A stretch of DNA of 64,000 nucleotides from a bacterium (GTDB lineage: Bacteria > UBP6 > UBA1177): NCBI GenBank assembly GCA_017538365.1, contig JAFYIZ010000032.1, forward strand, positions 25,493 through 89,492, given 5' to 3'. The notes under the pieces were generated by a model. The model searched no databases. It saw nothing but the letters and a program-made list of their open reading frames with translations, and was not told the DNA's origin. The position numbers were made by a program, and so were the translations under genes. This document shows, one piece after another, positions 31,976 through 41,411 of the stretch (position 1 is its first letter; each line of letters begins with the position of its first letter).

Positions 31976-33787
31976 ATGCCGTTAAGCATAAGAAAAGGCT
32001 ATGACAAAGAGTTGCTGAAAAAATTTGATATAGACAATGATTTCAGCAATTTCAAAAGGTCGATGCACATTTCCGCAGCGCTTACTGTCATAAATTTTCC
32101 GCTTCTGCTGCTGGATATTTACAGGTATCTCTATTCTCGGGAGCTTTTTTCACAGTTCGGCTACACTGAAGTGAGCGTATTGCACCTGCTTTCGTGCATT
32201 TTTTATCCTGCGATGCTGATTGTGGGCAAAGTCAAGACCGGAAACGGGACTCTTCCGCCTGAAAATCCGTTTTACAAATATTTCTGGCGGATATTTTTCT
32301 CATCGGCATACCTTTATGCGCTTGCGGCTTCCGCACCGTGTCTTGCTCTGTATCAGAATCTTACGACACTGTTTGTCGCCATTCTTGTTCTTGCATCATC
32401 TTTCAAGATAAGGCTGAGAGAATATCTTGCCCATTCGGTGCTTTTATGCATTGCCGATCTTCTTTCCGTCTGGTTTTATGTGCCGGCTGTCAGGGAAATT
32501 TACCCGGGAATAATTTCAGATATCACGAGTACGGTAATCGTCGCCGTCTGCATCAACTATATAGCTTACAGCGAATCTCTTAAATCTTTCCTCAACAAAA
32601 TCAATTTTGAAAAGGAACAGGCTGAAAAAATCGTCGAGAGGGAAGCAAACAAGGCGAAATCGGAGTTCCTGGCAAACATGAGCCACGAAATCAGAACGCC
32701 GATAAACGGTGTTTACGGAATGCTTTCGATGCTTCAGGAAGAGCCGGTGACCGAAAATCAGAAAGAGTATATCAAGTACGCCAAATCAAGCTGTGAAGTG
32801 CTTATCAACATAGTGAACGACCTTTTCGACATGGTTCTGATCAAGTCCGGGAAAATCGTTCTTGACAACAAACCCTATTCTCCGGCTGAACTTGTGAATG
32901 CCTCGGTTTCAACAGTGAATTACCGGAAAACGAAGGATATAGATTTCAGGATAAGTATCGACAGCTCTCTTCCGAAGTTCGTAGTAGGCGATAAAAACAG
33001 AGTGGCGCAGATTCTCAACAATCTCCTTTCTAATGCGTGGAAATTTACGTCCGGCGGGAGCATTTCGGTCGACTGCCGCAGAATAATAGAGGAAAACTGC
33101 GAATTTATCCGTTTTGAAGTTAAAGATACCGGCATCGGAATCCCTGACGACAAAATCAATTTCGTTTTTGACCGTTTCTTTCAGATCGATTCCAGTCCCA
33201 AAAAGCAGTACGGCGGTGCCGGACTCGGACTTGCCATCTGCAAAAATCTTGTCGAGATTATGAACGGAAAGATTTCCGTCAGATCGAACAGTCCTGAAGC
33301 GGGAACAACGTTTGCTTTCCTGCTTCCTCTGATTCTTCCGGATGAAAGCTGGGAAAAAGCTGAAACGCAGTATGGGGCTCTTCCGAAGTATTTCCTCGCC
33401 GGAAAGAGCGTGCTTTGTGCCGAAGACAACGAGACAAACCTTAAATTTATAACGAATATTCTGAGCAGAGAGGGTGCAAATGTACGTACTGCTTCTGACG
33501 GAAAGATTGCACTCGGCATAATGGAAAAAAACGATTTTGACATTGTTCTGCTCGACATCAGGATGCCTGTCATGGACGGTATAGAAACGATAAAAAACAT
33601 CAGAGAATTTGAAAAGAACGGAGGAGGTTACACTCCTGTAATTGCTGTTACGACCTACACGATGAAGAAAAACCGTGATATGATAATGAGTAACGGTTTC
33701 GACGGATATTTGTCAAAACCTTTTTCCGAAGCCGATCTGATGCATGAAATTTATAACAATATCAACAAAAAACGGAGTTCAGAATGA
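31976..33787 (+). CDS. Hybrid sensor histidine kinase with membrane sensor and receiver domain
   Basis: A 603-residue hybrid kinase. An N-terminal half with five or six hydrophobic segments (about residues 30-205) is followed by a coiled coil. HisKA has the phospho-acceptor H237 in FLANMSHEIRTPING. The HATPase has NNLLSNAWKFT, DTGIGIPDD and GGAGLGLAICKNLVEIM. The C-terminal receiver has D527 in LLDIRMPVMDG and the conserved Lys in YLSKPFSEADL. There is no output domain, so a separate regulator or phosphotransfer protein is needed. The start at 31976 is chosen because the -10 box lies between it and an upstream ATG. It overlaps the next gene by 4 nt. Confidence 0.93.
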   Translation: MPLSIRKGYDKELLKKFDIDNDFSNFKRSMHISAALTVINFPLLLLDIYRYLYSRELFSQFGYTEVSVLHLLSCIFYPAMLIVGKVKTGNGTLPPENPFYKYFWRIFFSSAYLYALAASAPCLALYQNLTTLFVAILVLASSFKIRLREYLAHSVLLCIADLLSVWFYVPAVREIYPGIISDITSTVIVAVCINYIAYSESLKSFLNKINFEKEQAEKIVEREANKAKSEFLANMSHEIRTPINGVYGMLSMLQEEPVTENQKEYIKYAKSSCEVLINIVNDLFDMVLIKSGKIVLDNKPYSPAELVNASVSTVNYRKTKDIDFRISIDSSLPKFVVGDKNRVAQILNNLLSNAWKFTSGGSISVDCRRIIEENCEFIRFEVKDTGIGIPDDKINFVFDRFFQIDSSPKKQYGGAGLGLAICKNLVEIMNGKISVRSNSPEAGTTFAFLLPLILPDESWEKAETQYGALPKYFLAGKSVLCAEDNETNLKFITNILSREGANVRTASDGKIALGIMEKNDFDIVLLDIRMPVMDGIETIKNIREFEKNGGGYTPVIAVTTYTMKKNRDMIMSNGFDGYLSKPFSEADLMHEIYNNINKKRSSE

Positions 33788-34854
33788 AGAAAACAGCTCT
33801 CATTTTTATCTTGTTAGCCTTTATTTTCGCGGCATGCGGAAGTGAAAGCGAGGAAGAAACCAATGTAAATGACAATGAGAATGAAAACACGGAAAATCCT
33901 GACGATTCTCTTCCTGATGTGATAATTGACAACGGGCAGGAAACACCTGACGAAGAAGCCGAGGAGACGCCGGAATCATTCTGTTATGCCGGCGGTGCCA
34001 TTCTTTACGAAGGTGCAACCCAGTTCAAATTGTGTCCTGGCGACAATGAAAAATTCCAGAAACAGCTCTGCAAAAACGGAAAATGGGTCGATGAAGGCGA
34101 CTGCGTTTCGGGAAGTGTCACGATTGCTGCCGGTTCTTTCAAAATGGGTTGCGACAAAGAAGTCGAAGGAAACTGCCCGGAAGATACGGTTCCGGTTCAC
34201 GAAGTAGCGCTTTCAAGCTATGTTATGGACAAATTCGAAGTGCCGGTCGAACTTTTCGAGCTCTGTATCGCCGAAAATGTCTGCACAAATGATGATCCTG
34301 AAAAACCGCACTACCGCACATCATCTGATTTGTATCAGTGCAACATAGGAAACCCCGACAGGAAAAATCATCCTGCGAACTGCATTACATGGTACGGTGC
34401 GAAAGCTTACTGCGAATGGATCGGAAAGCGTCTTCCGACCGAAGCTGAGTGGGAAAATGCCGCGAAATCGGGCAAAGTGCAGATCTATCCGTGGGGAAAC
34501 ACGCCAGTTGCAAGCTGTGACAACACCGTAATGAAAGGGAACGCGAACGGATGCGGTTCAAATACGACTTCTCCGATCGGCTCGAAAGCTGCAGGGGTTT
34601 CGGAACAGGGGATTTTCGACCTTTCGGGAAATGTCGCAGAATATACGAGCGACTGGTATGAAAAGAAGTTCTATTCAACTGAAGAAGCGTCAAAAGCCGA
34701 CACGCAGGGACCGGCAGAGCCGGAAAAAGACAAATCCAAAGTTATCCGCGGCGGTTCGTATATCTACGACGAAAGCCATGCGCGCTCGTCGTACAGAGGT
34801 TCGGCTAAACTTGATGCCATGGATACTGACTTCGGTTTCAGATGTGTAAAATAG
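33784..34854 (+). CDS. SUMF1/formylglycine-generating-enzyme-fold lipoprotein
   Basis: A 356-residue lipoprotein (lipobox IFAAC) with an Asn/Glu/Asp-rich linker, a small Cys-containing segment (about residues 70-110), and a C-terminal SUMF1/PvdO-type domain. The domain shows [83 protein letters not shown] and a terminal FGFRCVK. The active-site Cys pair of true formylglycine-generating enzymes is not obvious, so a binding or scaffold role is likely. It is translationally coupled to the kinase and lies 11 nt before the CysN-like gene. Confidence 0.88.
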   Translation: MKKTALIFILLAFIFAACGSESEEETNVNDNENENTENPDDSLPDVIIDNGQETPDEEAEETPESFCYAGGAILYEGATQFKLCPGDNEKFQKQLCKNGKWVDEGDCVSGSVTIAAGSFKMGCDKEVEGNCPEDTVPVHEVALSSYVMDKFEVPVELFELCIAENVCTNDDPEKPHYRTSSDLYQCNIGNPDRKNHPANCITWYGAKAYCEWIGKRLPTEAEWENAAKSGKVQIYPWGNTPVASCDNTVMKGNANGCGSNTTSPIGSKAAGVSEQGIFDLSGNVAEYTSDWYEKKFYSTEEASKADTQGPAEPEKDKSKVIRGGSYIYDESHARSSYRGSAKLDAMDTDFGFRCVK

Positions 34855-34865
34855 CGGAGCAAAAA

Positions 34866-36467
34866 ATGCAGAGTGAAAAATTTCCGCTTGTTTTCGCAGG
34901 TCACGTCGACCACGGCAAAAGCACGATAATCGGCAGACTTTTGAGTGAAACGGGAAGCCTTCCCGAAGGAAAACTCGAAGCGATAAAAAATTATTGCAAA
35001 CTTAATTCGCGCCCGTTTGAATACGCCTTTCTCATCGACGCGCTCAAGGACGAGCAGTCGCAGGGGATAACGATCGATACGGCAAGAGTCTTTTTCAGCA
35101 CGAAAAAGCGTGATTTCGTAATCATTGACGCTCCCGGACACATCGAATTTTTGAAAAACATGGTAACCGGAGCGAGTAGGGCGGAAGCGGCTTTCTTAGT
35201 AATTGCGGCTGACGAGGGAGTCCGCGAAAATTCAAGGCGCCACGGCTATATGCTCTCGATTCTGGGAATCAGGCAGATCGTCGTTTTAGTCAACAAAATG
35301 GATCTCGTCGGCTACTCCGAAGAAGTTTTCAACAGAATTAAAGAAGAATACACAGCTTTTCTTGATGAAATAGGGATAAAACCGCTCGGTTTTGTTCCGG
35401 TAAGCGGCATAAACGGCGTGAACATCAGTTCTAAAAGTCCCGAAACACCTTGGTATGACGGCAGAACGCTTTATGAATTCCTCGATGTTTTCAAAGCGAA
35501 GGAACACAGCGCGAAACAGCCTTTCAGAATGTTTCTGCAGGATATTTACCGCTTCACAGAAAGCGGCGACAACCGCAGGATCTATGCCGGAACGGTGAAC
35601 AGTGGCACGTTGAAAAAAGGTGATGAAGTCGTTTTTTATCCGTCAGGCAAAAAAATCAGAATTGCAAGAATCGAGACATTTCCTGAAAGTGACAAAACCT
35701 CGGTCGAAGCAGGGTTTACCGCAGGTTTCACGCTTGAGGAACAGATTTATGCAACCCGCGGAGAACTTGTTGCAAAAGCCGGAGAGCCTGCGCCGCAGAG
35801 CGCATCACGCTTCAAAGCTGCTGTATTCTGGCTTGGAAGCGAGCCCTTGAGCAAAAACCGCACATACTTCATCAAAGTCGGAACTGCGAGGACGACTTTG
35901 AGACTTGTTGAAGTTTCAAAACTCATCGACACCTCTTCACTTGAAAGCAAAACAGGGGACGAAGTAGGGAAGTTCGAGGCTGCCGAGTGCGTTTTCGAAG
36001 CAGGTAAGCCTATTGCATTCGATCTAATCGGCGACAATCAGGAAACGGGAAGATTCGTAATCGTTGGAGACTACGAAATCAGAGGCGGCGGAATAATCCT
36101 CGAACCCTTATCCGATGCACCTTTTGCGGCAAAAATCGACGAGTCAGAAAGAGAGCGCAGATTCGGTCACAAAGCGGCCGTTATCGCCGTTAAAGATGAA
36201 AAATTCGCAGTAGAACTTGAAAAAAGCCTTTTCGCTCTTGGTGCTTTCGTCTGTTATTTCCCCGATCTCGACATATCTAGAAGCCTGCATGAACTGGAGC
36301 TTCTGATGAAGTCGGGAATGCTGGTTATCGTTAAATCTGACAGCGACGATTCAGAAAACCTCAAAAATGCTCAAAACCTAGTATTCATGCACCTTTCAGA
36401 GGACAAAAACGGCTCAGTCGAAGCCGCAGTGAACGAACTCAGAACTTCGGGAATACTTTCTCTTTAG
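34866..36467 (+). CDS. CysN-like GTPase (sulfate adenylyltransferase large-subunit type) with degenerate APS-kinase-like tail
   Basis: A 533-residue EF-Tu-family GTPase of the CysN/NodQ type. G1 is [14 protein letters not shown]2 is [13 protein letters not shown]3 is DAPGHIEF and G4 is VNKMDLV; beta-barrel domains follow. CysN normally works with the PP-loop subunit CysD to make adenylylsulfate, but no cysD is in the window. The last ~110 residues start [20 protein letters not shown], where NodQ has RERRFGHxxA and an APS-kinase P-loop; here no GxxGxGKS is present. The start at 34866 follows GGAG (34856-34859). The real reaction is open. Confidence 0.85.
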   Translation: MQSEKFPLVFAGHVDHGKSTIIGRLLSETGSLPEGKLEAIKNYCKLNSRPFEYAFLIDALKDEQSQGITIDTARVFFSTKKRDFVIIDAPGHIEFLKNMVTGASRAEAAFLVIAADEGVRENSRRHGYMLSILGIRQIVVLVNKMDLVGYSEEVFNRIKEEYTAFLDEIGIKPLGFVPVSGINGVNISSKSPETPWYDGRTLYEFLDVFKAKEHSAKQPFRMFLQDIYRFTESGDNRRIYAGTVNSGTLKKGDEVVFYPSGKKIRIARIETFPESDKTSVEAGFTAGFTLEEQIYATRGELVAKAGEPAPQSASRFKAAVFWLGSEPLSKNRTYFIKVGTARTTLRLVEVSKLIDTSSLESKTGDEVGKFEAAECVFEAGKPIAFDLIGDNQETGRFVIVGDYEIRGGGIILEPLSDAPFAAKIDESERERRFGHKAAVIAVKDEKFAVELEKSLFALGAFVCYFPDLDISRSLHELELLMKSGMLVIVKSDSDDSENLKNAQNLVFMHLSEDKNGSVEAAVNELRTSGILSL

Positions 36468-36481
36468 TTTCGGAGGAGAAA

Positions 36482-37333
36482 ATGCCGAATCCAAAAAACA
36501 TATCGATTTTTGAAGACACCGTGGATCTTGTGCAGAACACGAAACGCCTGCAGGATTCCGTTGCAGCAAGTCTGAGATCACAAAAATTCATCGCGGAAAA
36601 CGATTCCGTACCTGACGGAAGTCTTATCAGACGCTTTGAAGAGCCTGCGCAAATCATCGTGAGCAAAAAACGCACCTTCGAAGCGGCTTCCGCCTACACG
36701 GGAAGGGGAGAAAAGGTGTGTGTGCTCAATTTCGCATCCGCATCAAATCCGGGAGGCGGAGTGGTAAACGGCTCCAGTGCGCAGGAAGAGTCTTTGTGCC
36801 GGGTCTCCACGCTTTATTTTACGCTCGATACCGACGAAAACTGGAAGCGCTTCTACAAGCCGCACAGAATGAGTCATGACCCGATCCACAACGACGATAT
36901 CATCTACACACCAAACATTGTCGTATTCAAAACGGACTCTTCTGATCCTAAGCGCATGCCGGAAAGCGACTGGTTTAACTGCGATGTTATCACCTGCGCC
37001 GCACCTAATCTGCGCGAAAATCCGCTCAACCGCTATGACAATGGCGACGGATGCGAACGCCTTCTGCTTTCTGATGAGGAACTTGTCAGCGTCCACAGAA
37101 AACGCGACAGACGGATCTTTGATGTCGCCGTGCATAATAAAGTTGATGTCCTTGTTTTGGGTGCTTTCGGCTGCGGAGCATTCAGAAACAGCCCTGCCGT
37201 TGTGGCAGACGTAATGCTTATGCTCGCAAAGGAATACGAACACGCCTTCAAAACGATCGAGTTCGCAGTGTACTGCCCGCCCTTCGACGACACGAATTAC
37301 CGCATTTTTGCGGAACGGGCAAATAAAATGTAA
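36482..37333 (+). CDS. TIGR02452-type PARG-like macrodomain protein
   Basis: A 283-residue protein of the microbial poly(ADP-ribose)-glycohydrolase-like family. The catalytic signature is in NFASASNPGGGVVNGSSAQE followed by ESLCR, matching GGG-X(6-8)-QEE of PARG. Further family segments are DIIYTPNIVVFK, TCAAPNLR and LGAFGCGAFRN. It likely removes ADP-ribose from proteins or nucleic acids. GGAGGA precedes the ATG, 14 nt after the CysN-like gene, so it is the fourth gene of the operon. No ADP-ribosyltransferase is encoded nearby. Confidence 0.9.
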   Translation: MPNPKNISIFEDTVDLVQNTKRLQDSVAASLRSQKFIAENDSVPDGSLIRRFEEPAQIIVSKKRTFEAASAYTGRGEKVCVLNFASASNPGGGVVNGSSAQEESLCRVSTLYFTLDTDENWKRFYKPHRMSHDPIHNDDIIYTPNIVVFKTDSSDPKRMPESDWFNCDVITCAAPNLRENPLNRYDNGDGCERLLLSDEELVSVHRKRDRRIFDVAVHNKVDVLVLGAFGCGAFRNSPAVVADVMLMLAKEYEHAFKTIEFAVYCPPFDDTNYRIFAERANKM

Positions 37334-37374
37334 ATACCACAGATTCTGCGAAAACTCAAAAATCAAAGAATAAT

Positions 37375-37402
37375 TTGACTTTTCCGATAATAACTATAAT
37401 CA
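37375..37402 (+). promoter_or_regulatory. Possible transposase promoter
   Basis: TTGACT (37375-37380) is followed by TAATCA (37397-37402) at 16 nt; a better TATAAT (37395-37400) is only 14 nt away. The hairpin at 37421-37439 lies just downstream. Confidence 0.4.
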
Positions 37403-37420
37403 TTATGTTCAGTTAATTAC

Positions 37421-37439
37421 GTGAGAATTTTATTCTCAC
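37421..37439. repeat. Perfect 8-bp hairpin upstream of the transposase
   Basis: GTGAGAAT-TTT-ATTCTCAC, a perfect inverted repeat with a 3-nt loop, 23 nt before the transposase start. It could be an element end recognised by the Y1 transposase or an operator. Confidence 0.6.
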
Positions 37440-37462
37440 TTTGGTCTAGAGTTAACCAAGTT

Positions 37463-38464
37463 ATGACCAACGAAACTTTCACATGGCTGCAGCCCGGTGC
37501 ATGGCGCAAACCGATTATTGTACATGCAACAATGGTTGCAAAAGACCGCCAGCCGCTTTTCGGCAAACTTGGTCACGACGGTCGTTGTGCTGTGGTGGAA
37601 AAATCCCCATTAGGCTGGATTCTCATAAAACAGCAGCAGCGGATGCTTGAATTGTGTCCCGAAATAAAAATTCTCGCCGACAAAGTGATGCCTGATCACC
37701 ACCACATGGTTTTGCAGGTAATGCGTTCCATAAGAAGAAGCATAAAAGAAGTCGTGCGCGGCTATATGCAGGGCTGCAAAGCCGAAGCTCTGAAGTTGGG
37801 ATTTGATGAAAATATTTATGATGCACCGCCGTTTTACCGTGTTCTTTCGCACAAAGGACAGTTGAAAGCGATGATAGAATACGTTTACGCCAATGCAGAA
37901 CGTGCATGGTTGCGCAAACAGAATCCCGATCTTTTCCGCATTCACCGTCAGACAGAAATCAGCGGTTTGGTGTTTACATCTCTTGGTAACCATTTTCTGC
38001 TGAATTGGCCTGATCGTCAGTTCGTGGAAATGTCACGAAGCTGTTCGGATGAAGAAATTAAACAGCGGTTGCAATACATATTGACGGCGGCGCAAAACGG
38101 TGCTGTTACTTACACGGCGGCAATCAGTAAGGGCGAACAGATAGTTGCTCGCACATTGCGGGAACAAGGCATGCAGCTGGTCGTTTTGCTAAGCGACGGT
38201 TTTCCGAGCGAAGGTTCTCCGCATGAAAAGTATTACAAGCCAGGAGGCCTTTATTTTGAAGCATGTTCAAAAGGACAGTTGCTGCTTTTGGAGCCGACGC
38301 TGCAGACTATTGCTTCGCCCTTGATTAGCGCGGCAGCAGAAAAAACGCTTCGGCAAAAGGCGGAAGAAAAACATATTGCTTACAAGCCAGTTTCCGCATC
38401 AACGCAGCGTTACCGTTTCGTGGCGTTAAATGAAATTGGAAAATTTATAATTAAAGACGGATAA
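37463..38464 (+). CDS. REP-associated (Y1/IS200-like) transposase with extra C-terminal domain
   Basis: A 333-residue protein. The N-terminal ~180 residues are an IS200/RAYT-like HUH domain: RKPIIVHATMVAKDRQPLFG, then VMPDHHHMVLQV (the HxH site, here DHHHM), KEVVRGYMQGCK and YVYANAERAWLRKQNP with a candidate Tyr nucleophile. The remainder (ISKGEQIVARTLREQG, LVVLLSDGF, PGGLYFEACSKGQLLLLEP) resembles a DprA-like Rossmann segment seen in some larger members of this group. No terminal inverted repeats of an IS were found, so it is probably a domesticated or REP-mobilising enzyme. The start is at 37463. Confidence 0.78.
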   Translation: MTNETFTWLQPGAWRKPIIVHATMVAKDRQPLFGKLGHDGRCAVVEKSPLGWILIKQQQRMLELCPEIKILADKVMPDHHHMVLQVMRSIRRSIKEVVRGYMQGCKAEALKLGFDENIYDAPPFYRVLSHKGQLKAMIEYVYANAERAWLRKQNPDLFRIHRQTEISGLVFTSLGNHFLLNWPDRQFVEMSRSCSDEEIKQRLQYILTAAQNGAVTYTAAISKGEQIVARTLREQGMQLVVLLSDGFPSEGSPHEKYYKPGGLYFEACSKGQLLLLEPTLQTIASPLISAAAEKTLRQKAEEKHIAYKPVSASTQRYRFVALNEIGKFIIKDG

Positions 38465-38511
38465 AATCCGTCGGAAAAGACTGAACTGATTATTTGATTC
38501 TTACTAACTGA

Positions 38512-39981
38512 CTATTCCCCTCTCGTCCATTTGAGAACCGGTTTTCTTGCCGCGAGAGTTTCATCCGGGCGGCTGATAGCGGTGTTGAGCGGAGCGTTGA
38601 GGATGTTTTCGGGATTGGTTTTTGCGGTCTCGGCGATGTCGATCATTGCTTCGATGAACTCGTCAAGAGTCTCTTTGCTTTCGCTTTCGGTGGGCTCGAT
38701 CATGAGTGCGCCGTGAACGATGAGCGGGAAGTAGACTGTCGGTGGATGGTAGCCGCGGTCGATGAGAGCTTTTGCGATATCCATCGTCGTGATGTGGTTC
38801 GGCATTTCTGAATCGTCGAAAACGACTTCGTGAAGCGTGTCTGATTTGTATTTGAGGTGGTAGTAGTCACGAAGGCACGCTTTGATGTAGTTTGCGTTGA
38901 GAACTGCGTTTTTCGCAGTCTCACCGAGGTGTTCCTTACCGTATTCAAGGATATAGATGAACGCTTTGAGCGTTACGCCCATGTTTCCGTAGAACGAGCG
39001 GACTCTTCCCATCGAATTGTCGGAATCGTTGAAGGTGTAAAGTCCGTCTTTGAGGACTACGAACGGATTCGGAAGGAATTCGACGAGTTTTTCGCATACG
39101 CCGACAGGGCCTGCTCCCGGGCCGCCGCCGCCGTGAGGAGTCGAGAAGGTCTTGTGAAGGTTGTAGTGAAGGACGTCGATCCCCATATCACCGGGTCTTG
39201 CAACACCGAGAAGTGCGTTCATGTTAGCGCCGTCGCCGTAAACAAGGCCGCCTGCGTCGTGGACCATCTTCGTGATAGCGAGGATGTCGCTTTCGAAAAC
39301 GCCGAGTGTGTTCGGGTTGGTGAGCATGATGCCTGCAACTTCGTCGGTAAGAAGCGATTTGAGTGTTTCAAGGTTTACTTTTCCGTGCTCGTCGCTCTGA
39401 AGGACTACGACTTCAAATCCGTTGAGAGCGCAGCTTGCCGGATTGGTGCCGTGTGCGCTGTCGGGGATGATTATTTTTTTACGTTTTTTGTCGCCCATCT
39501 TGTCGAAGTAGCTTCTGATGATGCCGATACCGGTGTATTCGCCGTGCGCACCTGCAGCCGGATTGAGCGTGCATGCCGCAAAGCCGCCGATCTCAGCGAG
39601 CATTCTCTGCATTTCGAACATTATCTTGAGAGTTCCCTGCGCGTAAGGTGCCGGAGTTTCGGGGTGAAGCTCGGTGAACTGCGGGTTTCTGACAAGTTTT
39701 TCGTTGATCTTCGGGTTGTACTTCATCGTGCAGCTGCCGAGCGGATAGAAACCGTGGTCAAGGCTGTAGTTGTATGTTGAAAGTCTCGTGTAGTGGCGGA
39801 CGACATCGACTTCGCTGAGTTCCGGAAGGTCAAGGTCAGTTCTACGGAGCTCTGCCGGAAGTATGTTTTCTGCGCCTTTGAGGTCTTCTTCGGGAAGCGA
39901 ATATCCGCGTCTTCCCTCGCGGCTTCTTTCAAAAATGACCGATTCTTTAAGTTTGAGGTCTTTCATTCCGGGGTAACTCAT
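38512..39981 (-). CDS. gcvPB: Glycine dehydrogenase (decarboxylating) subunit 2, P-protein
   Basis: The PLP-carrying half of the split P-protein of the glycine cleavage system, 489 residues. The Lys that binds PLP is in YNLHKTFSTPHGGGGPGAGP; other segments are NPAAGAHGEYTG, PDSAHGTNPASC and GDGANMNAL. It overlaps gcvPA by 4 nt (ATGA), so the subunits are made in equal amounts. It is the last gene of the gcv operon. No lipoamide dehydrogenase gene is nearby. Confidence 0.96.
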   Translation of the reverse strand: MSYPGMKDLKLKESVIFERSREGRRGYSLPEEDLKGAENILPAELRRTDLDLPELSEVDVVRHYTRLSTYNYSLDHGFYPLGSCTMKYNPKINEKLVRNPQFTELHPETPAPYAQGTLKIMFEMQRMLAEIGGFAACTLNPAAGAHGEYTGIGIIRSYFDKMGDKKRKKIIIPDSAHGTNPASCALNGFEVVVLQSDEHGKVNLETLKSLLTDEVAGIMLTNPNTLGVFESDILAITKMVHDAGGLVYGDGANMNALLGVARPGDMGIDVLHYNLHKTFSTPHGGGGPGAGPVGVCEKLVEFLPNPFVVLKDGLYTFNDSDNSMGRVRSFYGNMGVTLKAFIYILEYGKEHLGETAKNAVLNANYIKACLRDYYHLKYKSDTLHEVVFDDSEMPNHITTMDIAKALIDRGYHPPTVYFPLIVHGALMIEPTESESKETLDEFIEAMIDIAETAKTNPENILNAPLNTAISRPDETLAARKPVLKWTRGE

Positions 39982-41336
39982 TTTGCACCTCCTGTAACTT
40001 CTTTGAGTGCCGCAACGAACTTGTCGAGCTCTTCGTAGCTGTGGATCTCAGTCGTGTTGACGATGACCGCGTTTTCAAGTTCGGGGTAGTATTTTTTCGC
40101 GTGGATTCCGCCGAGGATTCCCTTTTCCGCAAGAGCTTTGAGAACGCAGCAAGCGCAACCGGGAGTAAGGATCGTGAATTCGTTGTAGTTGCTTCCTTTA
40201 AAAGCGACTTTGCACGGAGTTTCCTTCTCGATCTTGTTCTTGAGGTAGTCAGCGCGTTTGAGGTTCATGAGTGCGACTTCCTTCATGCCTTCTTTGCCCA
40301 TCGTAGCGAGGTAGATGGAAGCAGCCGTTGCCATAAGTCCCTGGTTGGAGCAGATGTTCGAGGTCGCTTTTTCACGTTTGATGTGCTGTTCGCGGGCCGA
40401 AAGAGTGAGAACGAAGCAGCGGTTGCCGTTCTTGTCGACAGTCTGGCCGATAAGTCTGCCGGGCATCTTTCTCATGTATTTTTCCTTGCAGGTGAAAAGA
40501 CCTACGCCGGGGCCGCCGAAGTTTACCGGAATGCCGAGTGCCTGACCGTCGCCGACTGCGATATCAGCGTCGATGTCGCCGGGAGCAGCAAGGATTCCGA
40601 GAGCCGTCGTTTCGGTGATGACCGGAATGAGCAATGCGCCTTTTTCGTGGGTGACTTCGGAGATCTTGCGGATGTTTTCGATCATGCCGAAGTAGTTCGG
40701 ATACTGGAAAAGAACGCAGATCGTGTCTTCGTCTATCTTTTCGAGTTCTTTTTCTGCAACGCAGCCCGTAGCACCGTCCATTTCAAGAAGTTCGATCGAA
40801 TCTACGACAAAGCCTGTGTAGGTCCTGACCGTCTGGATGTACTGCGGATTTACCGTTGAAGCGATGAGCACTTTGTGTCTTTTCGTCTGAATCTTGTGCG
40901 ACATGAGGACTGCTTCAGCCGCAGCTGTTGCGCCGTCATACATCGAAGCGTTCGCGACATCCATTTTGAAAAGGTTCGCTATCATAGTCTGGAATTCAAA
41001 GATCGCCTGAAGCGTTCCCTGGCTTACTTCGGGCTGATAGGGAGTGTAGGAAGTGTAGAACTCGCTTCTCGAGATCATCTGGTCAACGAGAGCGGGGCAG
41101 TGGTGTTTGTAGCAGCCGCCGCCGAGGAAGGAAAGCATGTTCGCGCCCGAATTTTCTTTTCCGAGCTCGTCCATCATCTTTTCAAGTTCGGGTTCGCTTT
41201 TTGCAGAGGGGATGTTCAGCTCTTTTTTGAGGAGAACGTTCTGCGGAAGCGGTGAAAAGAGATCATCGACCGACTTTACGCCGATTTTGTCGAGCATCTC
41301 TTTTCTCTCTTTATCCGTTATCGGAAGGTATCTCAT
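39978..41336 (-). CDS. gcvPA: Glycine dehydrogenase (decarboxylating) subunit 1, P-protein
   Basis: The N-terminal half of the split P-protein, 452 residues, normal length. It shows FLGGGCYKHHCPALVDQMI, FYTSYTPYQPEVSQGTLQ, NASMYDGATAAAEA, GDGQALGIPVNFGGPGVGLF and RKMPGRLIGQTVD. An AGAGG ribosome site lies in the 25 nt between a terminator-like hairpin and the ATG, so its expression may be lowered relative to gcvT and gcvH. Confidence 0.96.
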   Translation of the reverse strand: MRYLPITDKERKEMLDKIGVKSVDDLFSPLPQNVLLKKELNIPSAKSEPELEKMMDELGKENSGANMLSFLGGGCYKHHCPALVDQMISRSEFYTSYTPYQPEVSQGTLQAIFEFQTMIANLFKMDVANASMYDGATAAAEAVLMSHKIQTKRHKVLIASTVNPQYIQTVRTYTGFVVDSIELLEMDGATGCVAEKELEKIDEDTICVLFQYPNYFGMIENIRKISEVTHEKGALLIPVITETTALGILAAPGDIDADIAVGDGQALGIPVNFGGPGVGLFTCKEKYMRKMPGRLIGQTVDKNGNRCFVLTLSAREQHIKREKATSNICSNQGLMATAASIYLATMGKEGMKEVALMNLKRADYLKNKIEKETPCKVAFKGSNYNEFTILTPGCACCVLKALAEKGILGGIHAKKYYPELENAVIVNTTEIHSYEELDKFVAALKEVTGGAK

Positions 41337-41359
41337 TTTTTACCTCTCAAGTGTGTAAT

Positions 41360-41386
41360 AAAAAAAGGGGAACGAAAACGCTCCCC
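41360..41386 (-). terminator. Intrinsic-terminator-like hairpin between gcvH and gcvPA
   Basis: On the minus strand GGGGAGCG-TTTT-CGTTCCCC forms an 8-bp stem (one G-T pair) with a 4-nt loop, followed directly by TTTTTTATT. It lies 26 nt after the gcvH stop and ends about 24 nt before gcvPA, that is, inside the operon. Confidence 0.75.
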
Positions 41387-41411
41387 CGACATTCAAAAAT
41401 CCCTTAAACGC

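Noticed and set aside
33784..34854. True formylglycine-generating sulfatase activator
   Set aside because: No sulfatase is nearby and the catalytic Cys pair is not evident; it is listed only as the SUMF1 fold.
38857..39780. Plus-strand reading frame of 307 codons within the gcvPB region
   Set aside because: Shadow of gcvPB on the other strand; composition is atypical and no family features are seen. The same holds for 40041-40859 and 42069-42938.
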